Below, piece after piece: positions 42,105 to 52,027 of a DNA stretch of 64,000 nt (position 1 is its first letter; the number at the start of each line of letters is the position of its first letter). The notes under the pieces were generated by a model. It was not told the origin of the DNA. It was given only the letters and a program-made list of their open reading frames with translations, and did no database searches. The DNA lies in NCBI GenBank assembly GCA_022842785.1, contig JALHOW010000006.1:1-64000 (forward strand), given 5' to 3'. This stretch comes from Hyphomicrobiaceae bacterium. GTDB taxonomy: Bacteria; Pseudomonadota; Alphaproteobacteria; Rhizobiales; Hyphomicrobiaceae. Both the position numbers and the translations under genes were made by a program.

Positions 42105-42247
42105 ACCAAAAATTCCCTCGCTCTCGCGGCCGGCAGTTTGGCCCGCCGTCCCGAGGCCTTTCGGCAAGACTTCGGGCGGCGTGCAGCCCTGCTCAGCAGG
42201 CGCCGCACTTAGGGCGCGGACTGCGGGAGGCGTACCGTGTCCGCCCG

Positions 42248-42955
42248 TCAGGTCTCTTTGAAGCGATAACCCACCCCGTAAAGCGTTTCAATCACATCGA
42301 AATCGTCGTCGACCTGCTTGAACTTCTTCCTGAGCCGCTTGATGTGGCTGTCGATCGTGCGGTCGTCCACATAAACCTGATCGTCGTAGGCCGCGTCCAT
42401 GAGCGCATCGCGGGTCTTTACCACGCCCGGGCGGGTCGCCAGCGCCTGCAGAATGAGGAACTCGGTGACGGTGAGCGTGACCGGGCGGTTGTCCCAGTGG
42501 CACGTGTGACGCTCGGGATCGAGGCGCAGCTTGCCGCGCTCGAGAATGCGGGCTGCTTCTGTCGGAGGCGCCGTGCCGTCCTTGGCCTGGGCGCGGCGCA
42601 GCACGGCCTTGACGCGCTCGACGACGAGGCGCTGCGAGAACGGCTTGGCGATGTAGTCGTCGGCGCCCATCTTGAGGCCGAACAGCTCGTCGATCTCCTC
42701 GTCCTTGGACGTGAGGAAGATGACCGGCATGTCCGACTGCTGGCGAACGCGGCGGAGAAGCTCCATGCCGTCCATGCGCGGCATCTTGATATCGAATATG
42801 CCGAGATCGGCGGGCTCTTCGGTCAGCGCCTCGAGGGCGGCCGCGCCATCCGGGTAGGTCCGTACCTTGTAGCCCTCTGCCTCGAGCGCCATGCGGAGCG
42901 CCGTCAAAATGTTCCGCTCGTCATCGACGAGGGCGATCGTGCTCTTCTCTTTCAT
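42248..42955 (-). CDS. chvI: Response regulator ChvI
   Basis: This is a 235-residue OmpR-class regulator. The receiver domain begins [21 protein letters not shown] and carries the phospho-acceptor Asp in [13 protein letters not shown]. Lys and Thr switch residues are in IFLTSKDEE and YIAKPFSQR. The winged-helix output domain holds [19 protein letters not shown] and [15 protein letters not shown]. It is the partner of ChvG. The hprK, PTS or pckA genes that often flank chvGI in this order are not present here. Confidence 0.95.
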   Translation of the reverse strand: MKEKSTIALVDDERNILTALRMALEAEGYKVRTYPDGAAALEALTEEPADLGIFDIKMPRMDGMELLRRVRQQSDMPVIFLTSKDEEIDELFGLKMGADDYIAKPFSQRLVVERVKAVLRRAQAKDGTAPPTEAARILERGKLRLDPERHTCHWDNRPVTLTVTEFLILQALATRPGVVKTRDALMDAAYDDQVYVDDRTIDSHIKRLRKKFKQVDDDFDVIETLYGVGYRFKET

Positions 42956-43438
42956 GGCCTCGACATCCTGGCTGTGGACGCACGCTTCGCAGCCTCTATG
43001 GCTTCAGCGTGGGCGAATTGTGACGGCGCGGACCATCGCGCCGAAGTTTTGAACGGCGAGTAACTATGCCCCTTCGGAGGCGCCTCGCCAAGGCTAGCAC
43101 GCCGCTGCGGTGCCCGTGTCGGACTTTTGCACAAGCTGACGGCGGTAAGCGGCCACCGATCCAACCCATCGTATTTCCGAGGATGCTGCCCTATAGGTAC
43201 CGCCGAACCTATCCCAATGACGCTAAACATCAAAATCGAAGGCCGACAGCATGGAAATCATGCCATTTTGAGCCGATAGCAGCTCATGCGGCCCTCTGCC
43301 GCGCCCGCGTCTGTGGCATTCGTCATGACTGCTAGTCAGGGCTTGGCGGTGGTCGTAGCATCCGGTTCAATATGTTCCCAATCCTTGCGGTCTCGCGTTC
43401 GGTGAGCCGCTTCCCTTGCTGCTCAGGAAACGCCTCGC
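42956..43438. other. Intergenic region upstream of chvI and lpd
   Basis: 480 bases between divergent chvI and lpd. It should hold both promoters. An AT-richer stretch near 43220-43260 stands out. No tRNA, repeat, or gene was recognised. Confidence 0.4.
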
Positions 43439-44884
43439 ATGACCGCCACCAGCTTCGACATCATCATCATTGGCGCCGGCCCCGGCGGCTACGTGGCCGC
43501 CATTCGCGCTGCTCAGCTCGGTTTCAAGGTGGCGATCGTCGAGCGTGAGCACATGGGCGGCATCTGCCTCAACTGGGGTTGCATACCGGCCAAGGCCCTG
43601 CTGCGCTCGGCCGAGATCTATCATTACGGCACGCACGCCAAGGACTATGGCCTCAAGCTCGAAGGTACGCTGACGGTCGATACGGCCGGCGTCGTCCAGC
43701 GCTCGCGCGACGTGTCGAAGCGCCTCAACAACGGCATCGGGTTCCTCATGAAGAAGAACAAGGTGTCGGTGATCTGGGGCGAGGCCGTGATCGAGACGCC
43801 GGGTCGCGTCCAGGTCGCAGCCTCGAAGAAGCCGCCCATGCAGCCGCAGATCCCGCCTCCGGCTGGCACGCTCGGCGCAGGCACGTACGAAGCCAAGCAC
43901 GTCATCATCGCGACTGGCGCCCGCCCGCGCGCCCTTCCGGGCCTCGAACCCGATGGCAAGCAGGTGTGGACCTATTTCGAGGCCATGCTTCCGAAGACCA
44001 TGCCGAAGTCGCTGCTCGTTGTCGGCTCGGGCGCCATCGGCATCGAGTTCGCGTCATTCTACCGGACCATGGGTTCGGAAGTGACCGTCGTGGAGCTGCT
44101 GCCGCAGATTCTGCCGGTGGAGGATGCCGAGATTGCCGCTCATGCGAGGAAGCGCTTCGAGAAGCAGGGCATGAAGATCATGACCGGCGCCAAGGTCGTC
44201 GCGCTCGACAAGAAGAGTGACAAGGTCATCGCCACCATCGAGGATGACAAGGGCAAGCGCACGACGGGCGAGTTCGAGAAGGTGATCTCGGCTGTCGGCG
44301 TCGTCGGGAATATCGAGGGTCTCGGGCTCGAGAAGCTCGGCGTGAAGACGGATCGCGGGACGATCGTGACCGACGGTCTCGGCCGCACGAACGTCGCCGG
44401 GATCTACGCGATCGGCGATGTCGCTGGCCCGCCGATGCTCGCGCACAAGGCCGAGCACGAGGGCGTCATCTGCGTCGAGACCATCAAGGGGCTGCACACG
44501 CACGCCATGGACAAGCTTCAGATTCCAGGCTGCACGTACTGCCATCCGCAGGTCGCGAGCGTTGGGCTCACCGAGGCCAAGGCCAAGGAACAGGGACGTG
44601 AGATCAAGGTCGGTCGTTTCCCCTTTGCCGGCAATGGCAAGGCTATTGCACTCGGCGAGCCGGAGGGGCTGGTCAAGACAATCTTCGATGCCAAGACTGG
44701 CCAGCTCATTGGAGCACACATGGTCGGCGCGGAGGTGACGGAGCTGATTCAAGGCTTCGTCGTAGCCATGGGCCTCGAGACGACAGAGGAAGAACTCATC
44801 CACACCGTTTTCCCGCATCCGACGCTCTCAGAGATGATGCACGAGAGCGTGCTCGATGCGTTCGGTCGCGTGATCCACACCTGA
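43439..44884 (+). CDS. lpdA: Dihydrolipoyl dehydrogenase
   Basis: This 481-residue FAD flavoprotein is the E3 subunit of 2-oxo acid dehydrogenase complexes. The FAD motif is IIIGAGPGGYVAAIRAAQLG, the redox disulfide is MGGICLNWGCIPAKALL, the NAD site is LLVVGSGAIGIEFASFY and the C-terminal His-Glu pair is HTVFPHPTLSEMM. A Pro-rich insert (KKPPMQPQIPPPAG) before the FAD segment is seen in some alphaproteobacterial copies. No E1 or E2 genes are in the window. It is followed by a GST gene 12 bases downstream. Confidence 0.95.
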   Translation: MTATSFDIIIIGAGPGGYVAAIRAAQLGFKVAIVEREHMGGICLNWGCIPAKALLRSAEIYHYGTHAKDYGLKLEGTLTVDTAGVVQRSRDVSKRLNNGIGFLMKKNKVSVIWGEAVIETPGRVQVAASKKPPMQPQIPPPAGTLGAGTYEAKHVIIATGARPRALPGLEPDGKQVWTYFEAMLPKTMPKSLLVVGSGAIGIEFASFYRTMGSEVTVVELLPQILPVEDAEIAAHARKRFEKQGMKIMTGAKVVALDKKSDKVIATIEDDKGKRTTGEFEKVISAVGVVGNIEGLGLEKLGVKTDRGTIVTDGLGRTNVAGIYAIGDVAGPPMLAHKAEHEGVICVETIKGLHTHAMDKLQIPGCTYCHPQVASVGLTEAKAKEQGREIKVGRFPFAGNGKAIALGEPEGLVKTIFDAKTGQLIGAHMVGAEVTELIQGFVVAMGLETTEEELIHTVFPHPTLSEMMHESVLDAFGRVIHT

Positions 44885-44896
44885 GGTTTTAAGCAG

Positions 44897-45523
44897 ATGA
44901 TGAAGTTCTACTACGCGCCTTACACGTGTGCGCTCGCGTCCCACATCGCGCTTGAGGAGGCCGGAGCGGACTACGAAGCCATTCGCATCGACTTCAAGTC
45001 GGCCCAGCAGCTCTCTCCCGACTATCTGTCGATCAACCCGAAAGGGCGCGTCCCTGCGCTCGTCACGGGCCGCGGCGTCATCACCGAAACGCCGGCCATT
45101 CTCGCCTACGTGGCTCAGACAAATCCTGGGAGTGAGCTGGCGCCGATCGATGATCCGTTCGCTTTCGCCGAGGTGCAATCGATCACGAGTTACCTGTGCT
45201 CGACGGTGCATCCGGCACATTCGCACGGCATCAGAGGGTCGCGCTGGGCCGACGATCCGGCGGCGCTCGAGGCCATGAAGGCCAAGGTGCCGCAGAATAT
45301 GACCGACAATTTCAACGTACTAGAGAACCGCTATTTTCGCGGACCTTGGGTGATGGGCGACAAGTACACCATCGTCGATCCCTATCTCTTCACGATTTCG
45401 GAGTGGCTGAAGCAGGACACAGTCGACATCAATAAATTCCCGCGCATTGCGGATCATTTCAATCGCATGAAGCAGCGCCCAGCCGTCGCCAAGGCTGTGG
45501 CGGAGGAGCGCGGCAAGATCTAA
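44897..45523 (+). CDS. Glutathione S-transferase family protein
   Basis: This 208-residue thioredoxin-fold plus helical protein has the N-terminal MKFYYAPYTCALASHIALEEAG with the Ser/Cys region of beta-class GSTs, then NPKGRVPALVTGRGVITETPAILAYVAQ, where the ITETPAI block holds the glutathione-binding Glu-Thr/Ser. The C-domain has DKYTIVDPYLFTISEWL. Codons 1 and 2 are both Met (44897 or 44900). It is close after lpd, so it is probably co-transcribed. Confidence 0.9.
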   Translation: MMKFYYAPYTCALASHIALEEAGADYEAIRIDFKSAQQLSPDYLSINPKGRVPALVTGRGVITETPAILAYVAQTNPGSELAPIDDPFAFAEVQSITSYLCSTVHPAHSHGIRGSRWADDPAALEAMKAKVPQNMTDNFNVLENRYFRGPWVMGDKYTIVDPYLFTISEWLKQDTVDINKFPRIADHFNRMKQRPAVAKAVAEERGKI

Positions 45524-45542
45524 GCCGCCAACAGGTGACCGG

Positions 45543-46256
45543 ATGACGTGGTCCATCATTGTCCGCGACGCTTCGAGCGGCCGCATCGGCGTTGCTGTCG
45601 CGACGTGTAACTTCGCGGTCGGCGCGCGTGTGCCGCACATCAGGACCGGCGTCGGCGCGGTCTGCACGCAGGCCCTGACAAACCCGTTCTTCGGCCCGCA
45701 GGGGCTCGCGCTCTTGACGGCCGGCGGCAGTGCTGAGGACGTTGTCCGCATGCTCATGATGGCCGATGAGGGGCGCGATCATCGCCAGGTGCACGTGATG
45801 GATCGCGAGGGCCGCTTTGCCGCTGCCACTGGGGCTGCTTGCGTCGGCTGGTGTGGGCATCTCCTCCGGTCGACGATCTCGGTTGCCGGCAACATGCTGG
45901 CCGGCCCGCAGGTGATCGAGGCAACGGCCGACGCCTACGAGGCGGCTGCCGACCTGCCCTTCCCCGAGCGGCTCGTAAGGGCGATGCAGGCGGGTGAAGC
46001 AGCGGGCGGCGACAAGCGCGGACGCCAGTCGGCGGCGCTCGTCGTGCATGACGAAGAAGATTCGGCAATGCTCGACATTCGTGTCGATGATCACACCGAT
46101 CCGCTGATCGAGCTCGCACGCCTGGAGTTGGTGTCGCGCGAGCGCGCCATCCACGCGCGCCGCTTCGGTCCGACGCGCGACAATCCCGGCGGCCTACTCG
46201 ATCGTCCTGCCCTCGAGGTCGCCATCCAGCGCTCGGTGGACGAGGGTTACCGCTAG
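45543..46256 (+). CDS. DUF1028 family protein
   Basis: This 237-residue protein of the Ntn-hydrolase-like DUF1028 family starts TWSIIVRDASSGRIGVAVATCNFAVGARVPHI. Further family pieces are GAVCTQALTNPFFGPQGLALL and GNMLAGPQVIEATADAYE. These occur in amidohydrolase or peptidase contexts. The activity is not known. The stop shares the CTAG tetramer (46253-46256) with the convergent MFS stop. It follows the GST gene by 20 bases. Confidence 0.92.
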   Translation: MTWSIIVRDASSGRIGVAVATCNFAVGARVPHIRTGVGAVCTQALTNPFFGPQGLALLTAGGSAEDVVRMLMMADEGRDHRQVHVMDREGRFAAATGAACVGWCGHLLRSTISVAGNMLAGPQVIEATADAYEAAADLPFPERLVRAMQAGEAAGGDKRGRQSAALVVHDEEDSAMLDIRVDDHTDPLIELARLELVSRERAIHARRFGPTRDNPGGLLDRPALEVAIQRSVDEGYR

Positions 46257-47494
46257 CCGCCGCGCATCTTCCCGCGCCATCCAATGGCGAGGGCAGCGCC
46301 GCCGATGATTACGCACACGGCGGCCATGGCGAATGCTGCACGATAACCGAACGCCGTGATGACGAGCCCCGCGAGCGGCGGCACTACGACGTAGGTGCCG
46401 AAGAGGAAGAACGTCGCGCCCGCCGTTGCCTCGCTGACCCGGCCGGGAGACAGTGCGGCGACTTCCGCGATCCATAGGCCGTTCCAAGTGGCGACGGAGA
46501 GGCCGGAAACCATCGCGACAATGACGAGCGCCGGCGTCGACCAATCCGCGCCGATCGAGGCGATTGCGATCGCCGATGCCGACGACATCACCGCGAGCCA
46601 GCACAGCACCAGCCGCGTCGAGCGGACCCAGTCGGCGACCAGCCCGAAGATCACGCGGCCGGCGACGCTCGTGAGCTGGTTGAGTGCGTAGAGGAAGCCC
46701 GCGAGCTTGAGATCGTAACCGAGGCCATTGGCGAGGTAGGTGACGAAGAACGCATTGAGCGTTCCCTGCACGGTAGCGAAGCCGATGCTGCCCAAGGCGA
46801 CTAGGCGCAGACCGGGGATGGTGGCAATGGTTGCGAACGGCTGGCGCAGGTTCGACAGTGCGAACAGCGCAGTCGGTCGGAAGCGCGCGCGTTCTGCCGG
46901 GCCATTGAAGCGGCGCGGAGCGAGCAGCAGCGGAATGCTCGCGGCCAGGAGGAAAACGACGATCGCGGCGAGCGCGACGCGCCATCCGTACTGTGCCGCG
47001 ATCGCGCTGCCGGCGATTCCCGCGATGGCGCCGCCGAGCGGCACGCCTGCCTGGCGGAAGGAGAACAGGCGGTTGCGCACGCGGGGTGGCGTGTTCTCAG
47101 CGAGGATCTGGCTGCCGGCCGGCGCGGTTGTCGCGTAGGCAAAGCCGACCAGCAGCGCGCCAACGATCATCAGCGCGTAGAACCCGGTAGCGATCAGTGC
47201 TGCGCCGATCACGCCGATGGCAACGCCGGCGATCAGTGCGCGAACCGGACCGAGTGGCAGCGTGAACGCTGAATTGGCCGTGTAGAGCCACACCGAACCG
47301 AGGCCTGAGGCGCCAGCGAGCAGGCCGTAGGCGGCCGGCGGCATTCCCGCGCTCGCCATCATCATCGGCGCCAGCACGCCGAGCGACAGCATCAGGGTCG
47401 AGGCGCCGATTAGCGAGATGAAGACAACGTTGAAGGCGGCGAGTGTCGCGTGGGCGGGCGTGTCGGCGTCAGATGTCGGGCGGTTTTCGTTCAC
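46253..47494 (-). CDS. MFS transporter
   Basis: This 413-residue, 12-segment permease has the start NVVFISLIGASTLMLSLGVLAPMMM and GVPLGGAIAGIAGSAIA. It has the layout of the cyanate/nitrite (CynX/NimT)-like and YbfB-like carriers. It is the downstream gene of an aldolase/ThDP cluster on the same strand, so it may import the acid used by these enzymes. The stop overlaps that of the DUF1028 gene on the other strand. Confidence 0.88.
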   Translation of the reverse strand: MNENRPTSDADTPAHATLAAFNVVFISLIGASTLMLSLGVLAPMMMASAGMPPAAYGLLAGASGLGSVWLYTANSAFTLPLGPVRALIAGVAIGVIGAALIATGFYALMIVGALLVGFAYATTAPAGSQILAENTPPRVRNRLFSFRQAGVPLGGAIAGIAGSAIAAQYGWRVALAAIVVFLLAASIPLLLAPRRFNGPAERARFRPTALFALSNLRQPFATIATIPGLRLVALGSIGFATVQGTLNAFFVTYLANGLGYDLKLAGFLYALNQLTSVAGRVIFGLVADWVRSTRLVLCWLAVMSSASAIAIASIGADWSTPALVIVAMVSGLSVATWNGLWIAEVAALSPGRVSEATAGATFFLFGTYVVVPPLAGLVITAFGYRAAFAMAAVCVIIGGAALAIGWRGKMRGG

Positions 47495-47564
47495 GTTGGG
47501 GTGGCCGCCTTCGCATAGGCCTCGGGATTGACGACGTGAGCGGGTCGTTCATTGACCTTGAATG

Positions 47565-48338
47565 TCATCGGGCATCTTCCACGCTCGCGAGGATCCCGCT
47601 CACACCGACCACCAGTAGGGCTTGATCGGGGCCCGCGGCCAGCATGTTGAAGCCGAGTTTCTTGTACTGACGCGCCCAGTCGGCGCTCGCCGCCATGAAG
47701 CCGAGGCCCTTCTTGTTTTTGCGCCCGGCAGCCACGATGCGCTCGACGGCTTTGACATAAGCGGGGTTGTCGAACTGGCCAGGAATGCCGAGGAAGTTCG
47801 TGAGATCGAAGTGCCCGACCCAAAGCACGTCGATGCCATCGACGGCGGCAATCGCATCCACCTGCTCGAGGCCGCGCTCGGTCTCGATCTGCGCGATCAC
47901 GAGTGTGCGCGCGTCGGCTGCCCGCATCTTGGTTTTGGGATCACCCGCTGAGTAGTCGTCATGAGCAAAGCCGAAAGCCGCCCCGCGCCGACCGCGCGGC
48001 GGATAGTGCGTGGCTTCGACGATCGCGCGCGCCTGCGCCTCGCTCTCCACCATCGGGATCATCACGCCATGGCAGCCGATATCGAGGGCGCGGGCGAGAA
48101 AGTGGTACTCGCCACGCGGCACGCGCGCCATGGGGGCGATCGGTAACCCGCGGCAATAGGCGATCTGCGCCTTGATTGTCTCGAGCGACGCACCCGTGTG
48201 CTCCATGTCGTAGATGACGTACTCGGCGCCTGCGTGTGCAAGAAGTTGCGGAACGCCGGGCGAGAGCAGCTCGAACATCATGCTGCCGAGCACGGTATCT
48301 CCGGCGAGTACGCGCTGGCGCAAGGACTTGCGGGCCAT
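47565..48338 (-). CDS. HpcH/HpaI aldolase family protein
   Basis: This 257-residue class II (metal) aldolase starts at MARKSLRQRVLAG (48338). Family motifs: FELLSPGVPQLLAHAGAEYVIYDMEHTG, the Arg in APMARVPRGEYH, metal ligands in AQIETERGLEQVDAIAAVDGIDVLWVGHFDLTNFLG. These enzymes cleave 2-oxo-hydroxy acids (for example 2-keto-3-deoxy sugar acids or 4-hydroxy-2-oxo acids) to pyruvate or a related acid plus aldehyde. It lies 70 bases downstream of a ThDP-binding subunit and upstream of the MFS gene. Confidence 0.9.
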   Translation of the reverse strand: MARKSLRQRVLAGDTVLGSMMFELLSPGVPQLLAHAGAEYVIYDMEHTGASLETIKAQIAYCRGLPIAPMARVPRGEYHFLARALDIGCHGVMIPMVESEAQARAIVEATHYPPRGRRGAAFGFAHDDYSAGDPKTKMRAADARTLVIAQIETERGLEQVDAIAAVDGIDVLWVGHFDLTNFLGIPGQFDNPAYVKAVERIVAAGRKNKKGLGFMAASADWARQYKKLGFNMLAAGPDQALLVVGVSGILASVEDAR

Positions 48339-48408
48339 GTTTTGATGTCCTCCCAGGATAGCTCGTTGGCCCGTCGTGTTCTCGTCGTTTGTATTCGTGC
48401 GCTGGGCT

Positions 48409-48987
48409 TCAGCCCGTGGCACGCTGTATGGCATGGCGAAAGCGTATGCGATTGGCACCGCCGTCGAGCGATAGCTTGTCCTTGCGCGGATCGGCAGTCG
48501 AGACTTTGAGGAGGACAAAGCACGGGCCATTGCTCTCGCGCAGCATTCGCGCGCCTGCCGGGAGCTGATCCTCGCGCTCGATGGTCATGGTCGAGCCGAT
48601 GCCGGCGCCGATCGCCATTTGCTCGAGATCGACGCCGAGACTGGTGTGGCTCCTCTGGAACCCGGTCTCGCCGTAGTGGCCGTTGTCGACGCATAGAATA
48701 GAGAGGTTCGCCGGTTGCATCACGCTGATGGTGGCCAGTGTGCCGACGTTCATCAGCAACTCGCCGTCCCCGGTCGCCACGAGGACGCGCCGCTTCGGCT
48801 GGGAGAGCGCCAGGCCAAGGCCCATGGAGAGCGCGGCCCCCATCGCGCCGCCGAGGGCGAACAGGTTGTCGCCGTCATTGGTGATCGCCGCGAGTTCGTA
48901 GGCGGTTCCGGCGAGTCCGGCGACCATGAGGAAGTCAGCGGGCGCACCGATAAGGGCGGGAACGGCGTGGTTGCGGTCGAGGGGCAT
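48409..48987 (-). CDS. Orphan ThDP-binding (PP-domain) subunit
   Basis: This single-domain protein of 192 residues is built only of the C-terminal PP domain. The ThDP motif reads GDGELLMNVGTLATISVM with the NGHYGETG loop. The family resembles the beta subunits of sulfopyruvate and phosphonopyruvate decarboxylases (ComE type). Such proteins need an alpha (PYR) subunit to be active; no such gene lies near. The operon partner is an HpcH/HpaI aldolase. It may pair with a distant alpha subunit, or with the ThDP enzyme at 10158-11849, which has its own PP domain. Both are only guesses. Confidence 0.83.
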   Translation of the reverse strand: MPLDRNHAVPALIGAPADFLMVAGLAGTAYELAAITNDGDNLFALGGAMGAALSMGLGLALSQPKRRVLVATGDGELLMNVGTLATISVMQPANLSILCVDNGHYGETGFQRSHTSLGVDLEQMAIGAGIGSTMTIEREDQLPAGARMLRESNGPCFVLLKVSTADPRKDKLSLDGGANRIRFRHAIQRATG

Positions 48988-49242
48988 GGCGTCTCAGCTC
49001 TCCCGGAAGGCGCGGCCGTTCGGCCGTCGGCATTGTGGACTGCGGCTCGAGATGCATAGAATTGCGCCATCGCATCCCGAGGGGCAAGCCACACTGTCGC
49101 GCACGCCCATGCAACCGTGGCGCGGCTCCATGGAGAGCCCGATTGCGATTTACGATTGATCTCCATCAAGTGCTGTCGCCCGCGCGCGAGGCATAGGATG
49201 GAAAAATCGAGGTCCGTGTCCGCTGGGAGGAAGGCACTTCGG

Positions 49243-50082
49243 ATGACGCGAGACATAGTGCTGGAACGCGCAGTCGCCCCGCCTGCCGTCGCTCGATCGG
49301 CGGTCACAATCCGCAATGTGCCTTTTGACGCCCCATGGGCTTGGCTCGCGGCTGGCTGGAACGATATGTGGCGCGTGCCGCACATTTCGCTCGCCTACGG
49401 GGCCGCATTTGCCATCGCGGCTGGCGGGCTCCTGGTCGGGTTGACCCTGGCGCGCTGGCAATCGCTGGTGCCGGTGTTGGCTGGCGGCTTCATGCTGGTC
49501 GGCCCGCTGCTCGCGGTTGGCCTCTATGAAACGAGCAGGCGGCTCGAAACCGGCCAGCCCATCGAGCTTGCCGATGTCGTCGGTGCCGGCCTCAGGGCCA
49601 AGGGCCAGCTCGGCTTCTTCGGCGTCGGCCTCATGGTCATATTCCTGGTCTGGCTCGAGCTGGCATTCATCCTGCTCGTACTCTTTCTCGGCGGTGCTGG
49701 CCTGCCTCCGCCATCCGAGTTTCTTTCACGCCTGCTGTTCACGCCGGCGGGCCTCGGCCTGCTCATCGTCGGGTCACTGGTCGGCGGCGTGCTTGCGGCC
49801 ACTGTCTATACGGTTTCCGTCGTTGCTGTGCCGATGCTGCTCGTGCATCGCATGGACGCCATCTCAGCCGCTGCGACGAGCCTCGCGGCGGTGCGCCGCA
49901 ATCCAAAGCCGATGCTGCTTTGGGCAGGCCTCATCAGCGGGTTCATGGCTCTCGGCTGCGCGACGCTCTTCCTTGGCCTGGTTCTCCTCTTTCCTCTGAT
50001 TGGGCACGCGACATGGCACGCGTTCCGCGCGATTGTCGTGGTCGCGGAAGACCGGGTAGGCGGCCCCATCCCCACGTCTTGA
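49243..50082 (+). CDS. DUF2189 family membrane protein
   Basis: This 279-residue inner-membrane protein has about six segments (ISLAYGAAFAIAAGGLLVGLTL, LVPVLAGGFMLVGPLLAVGLY, GLMVIFLVWLELAFILLVLFLGG, GLGLLIVGSLVGGVLAATVYTVSVVAVPML and LWAGLISGFMALGCATLFLGLVLLF). The AWAWLAAGWNDMW-like start (PWAWLAAGWNDMWRVP) is the family mark. The start is chosen at MTRDIVLER, where GGAGG lies about ten bases upstream; a Met at 49198 is possible. Function unknown; proteins of the family are near cytochrome or membrane biogenesis genes in other genomes, which I cannot see here. Confidence 0.87.
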   Translation: MTRDIVLERAVAPPAVARSAVTIRNVPFDAPWAWLAAGWNDMWRVPHISLAYGAAFAIAAGGLLVGLTLARWQSLVPVLAGGFMLVGPLLAVGLYETSRRLETGQPIELADVVGAGLRAKGQLGFFGVGLMVIFLVWLELAFILLVLFLGGAGLPPPSEFLSRLLFTPAGLGLLIVGSLVGGVLAATVYTVSVVAVPMLLVHRMDAISAAATSLAAVRRNPKPMLLWAGLISGFMALGCATLFLGLVLLFPLIGHATWHAFRAIVVVAEDRVGGPIPTS

Positions 50083-50147
50083 CCTCGGCTCACGAAACGC
50101 GCAAGTGTGGCCCGCCTCGGGTCGCCCGATCGATCGGAGCGGCATCT

Positions 50148-50224
50148 GGTCCCGTAGCTCAGCTGGATAGAGCACCAGATTCCTAATCTGGGGGTCGCAG
50201 GTTCGAATCCTGCCGGGATCGCCA
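50148..50224 (+). tRNA. tRNA-Arg, anticodon CCU
   Basis: This is a 77-nt cloverleaf with encoded CCA (50222-50224). The acceptor GGTCCCG pairs with CGGGATC. The D-arm is GCTCAGCTGGATAGAGC. The anticodon arm is CCAGA-TTCCTAA-TCTGG, which reads CCU. The T-arm is GCAGGTTCGAATCCTGC. It reads AGG arginine codons. Confidence 0.97.
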
Positions 50225-50354
50225 ACCGCGTACAAGACCGCGAACACCGGGCGACAAGGCGTCGCCGAAGGGGATCTCACCCGTCGTCAGCCTCGCGCGC
50301 ATCACTCATGCTCAGAGCGACGAACCATGGTCGAGGCTCTATCATGGTATCAAT

Positions 50355-51047
50355 TCAAACGACCAGCAGTGCGGATCCGCTGCGCACCTCGTTATAGAGG
50401 TGAATGATGTCTTGGGGCAGCAGGCGGACACAACCGCTGGATACTGCCTGCCCAACTGTCCGCTCATCCGGATTTCCATGGATACGGTAGAGCGTGTCCG
50501 TGTTGCCTTGATGAATGTAGAGCGTGCGCGGTCCGAGCGGGTTATCAGATCCGGGCGCCATGCCATGCCTGTACTTCTCGAGCTCCGGCTCTCTTGCGAT
50601 CATGTCAGAAGGCGGGGTCCATCTGGGCCATTCGCGCTTGTAGGCAATGTGTGCCTTGCCCGACCATCCAAAGCCTGCACGACCAATTCCAACACCATAG
50701 CGCGTTGCGATGCCACCCTCCTTGACGTGATAGAGAAAGCGAGCCCGTGTATCGACAAAAACAGTCCCGGGCGCTTCGCCAGTAGGATCCTCTACGTCCT
50801 GACGCCAGTAGCGTTCCGGAACCAACTCTATACGCGAGGCGCGAACAGGGAACGGCTCGCCCATTGCGGCGGCGTACATTTCCCGGACGTGCGGCGGTAC
50901 TTTCCGTGGCTCAGCACTGCTCTTTAGATCAGCATTGCTTTCTATAATTGAGCTGGAGGCGATGGAGGCACATCCTGCCATCGACAAAGCCACAAGGGTG
51001 GCACCGCCAGCAAGAAACTGCCGGCGTCCAATCTCTGCGCGCGTCAT
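50355..51047 (-). CDS. L,D-transpeptidase (YkuD domain), lipoprotein-like
   Basis: This 230-residue exported protein has a Tat-like start (GRRQFLAGGATLVALSMAGCAS) that ends in the lipobox SMAGC, so it may be a lipoprotein. The YkuD domain has LYIHQGNTDTLYRIHGNPDERTVGQAVSSGCVRLL, read in blocks, with His and Cys of the HGN...SSGCVR motif. These enzymes cross-link peptidoglycan or attach proteins. It is separate in sequence from the YafK-like enzyme at 16713-17780. It lies on the edge of a decayed region. Confidence 0.92.
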   Translation of the reverse strand: MTRAEIGRRQFLAGGATLVALSMAGCASIASSSIIESNADLKSSAEPRKVPPHVREMYAAAMGEPFPVRASRIELVPERYWRQDVEDPTGEAPGTVFVDTRARFLYHVKEGGIATRYGVGIGRAGFGWSGKAHIAYKREWPRWTPPSDMIAREPELEKYRHGMAPGSDNPLGPRTLYIHQGNTDTLYRIHGNPDERTVGQAVSSGCVRLLPQDIIHLYNEVRSGSALLVV

Positions 51048-51344
51048 TCTGTCGATCTCATAAGCTTATCTCGCCTCCGATTTGCGGAGACTGCATCACG
51101 GCTGCTCCGAAATTTGAGAATTGCAGCGAGGCTCTACAGTCCAAGTCGGGCACCGAGCGCCCGCTGACATGAAACAGCCCGCCGAACGGCGTCGACGTGG
51201 ACGCGCGAACTGGCGGGCTGCAATCTTTCTCGCTAACGATCAGCCTTCACCCATGCCCCGGCAGGCTTTACCGCATTTCTAGACAAGGGCGAGGCGCAGA
51301 GTGCCGCAGTCTAACTGAAGCAGCGGCACGCCGCCGCATGTTGC
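51048..51344. other. Gene-free region upstream of the L,D-transpeptidase
   Basis: Nearly 300 bases without a convincing gene. It includes CAGCCCGCC (51175-51183) and GGCGGGCTG (51212-51220), an inverted repeat with a 28-base spacer followed by a short T-rich stretch, that may be an old terminator. It should hold the promoter of the L,D-transpeptidase. Confidence 0.4.
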
Positions 51345-51884
<540 letters not shown>

Positions 51885-52027
51885 CCCGCGCCTTATGGTA
51901 CCGAAAGTCGACTTGTTGCGTCCTGGTTACACGTACAGCTTTCGTGGGCTCGTAATCGGGTAGGTCATTGACGCGCCTCGCGCGGCTAGCTCATGTCACG
52001 TGCATGGGATTTGCTCGGGGGCGGCCA

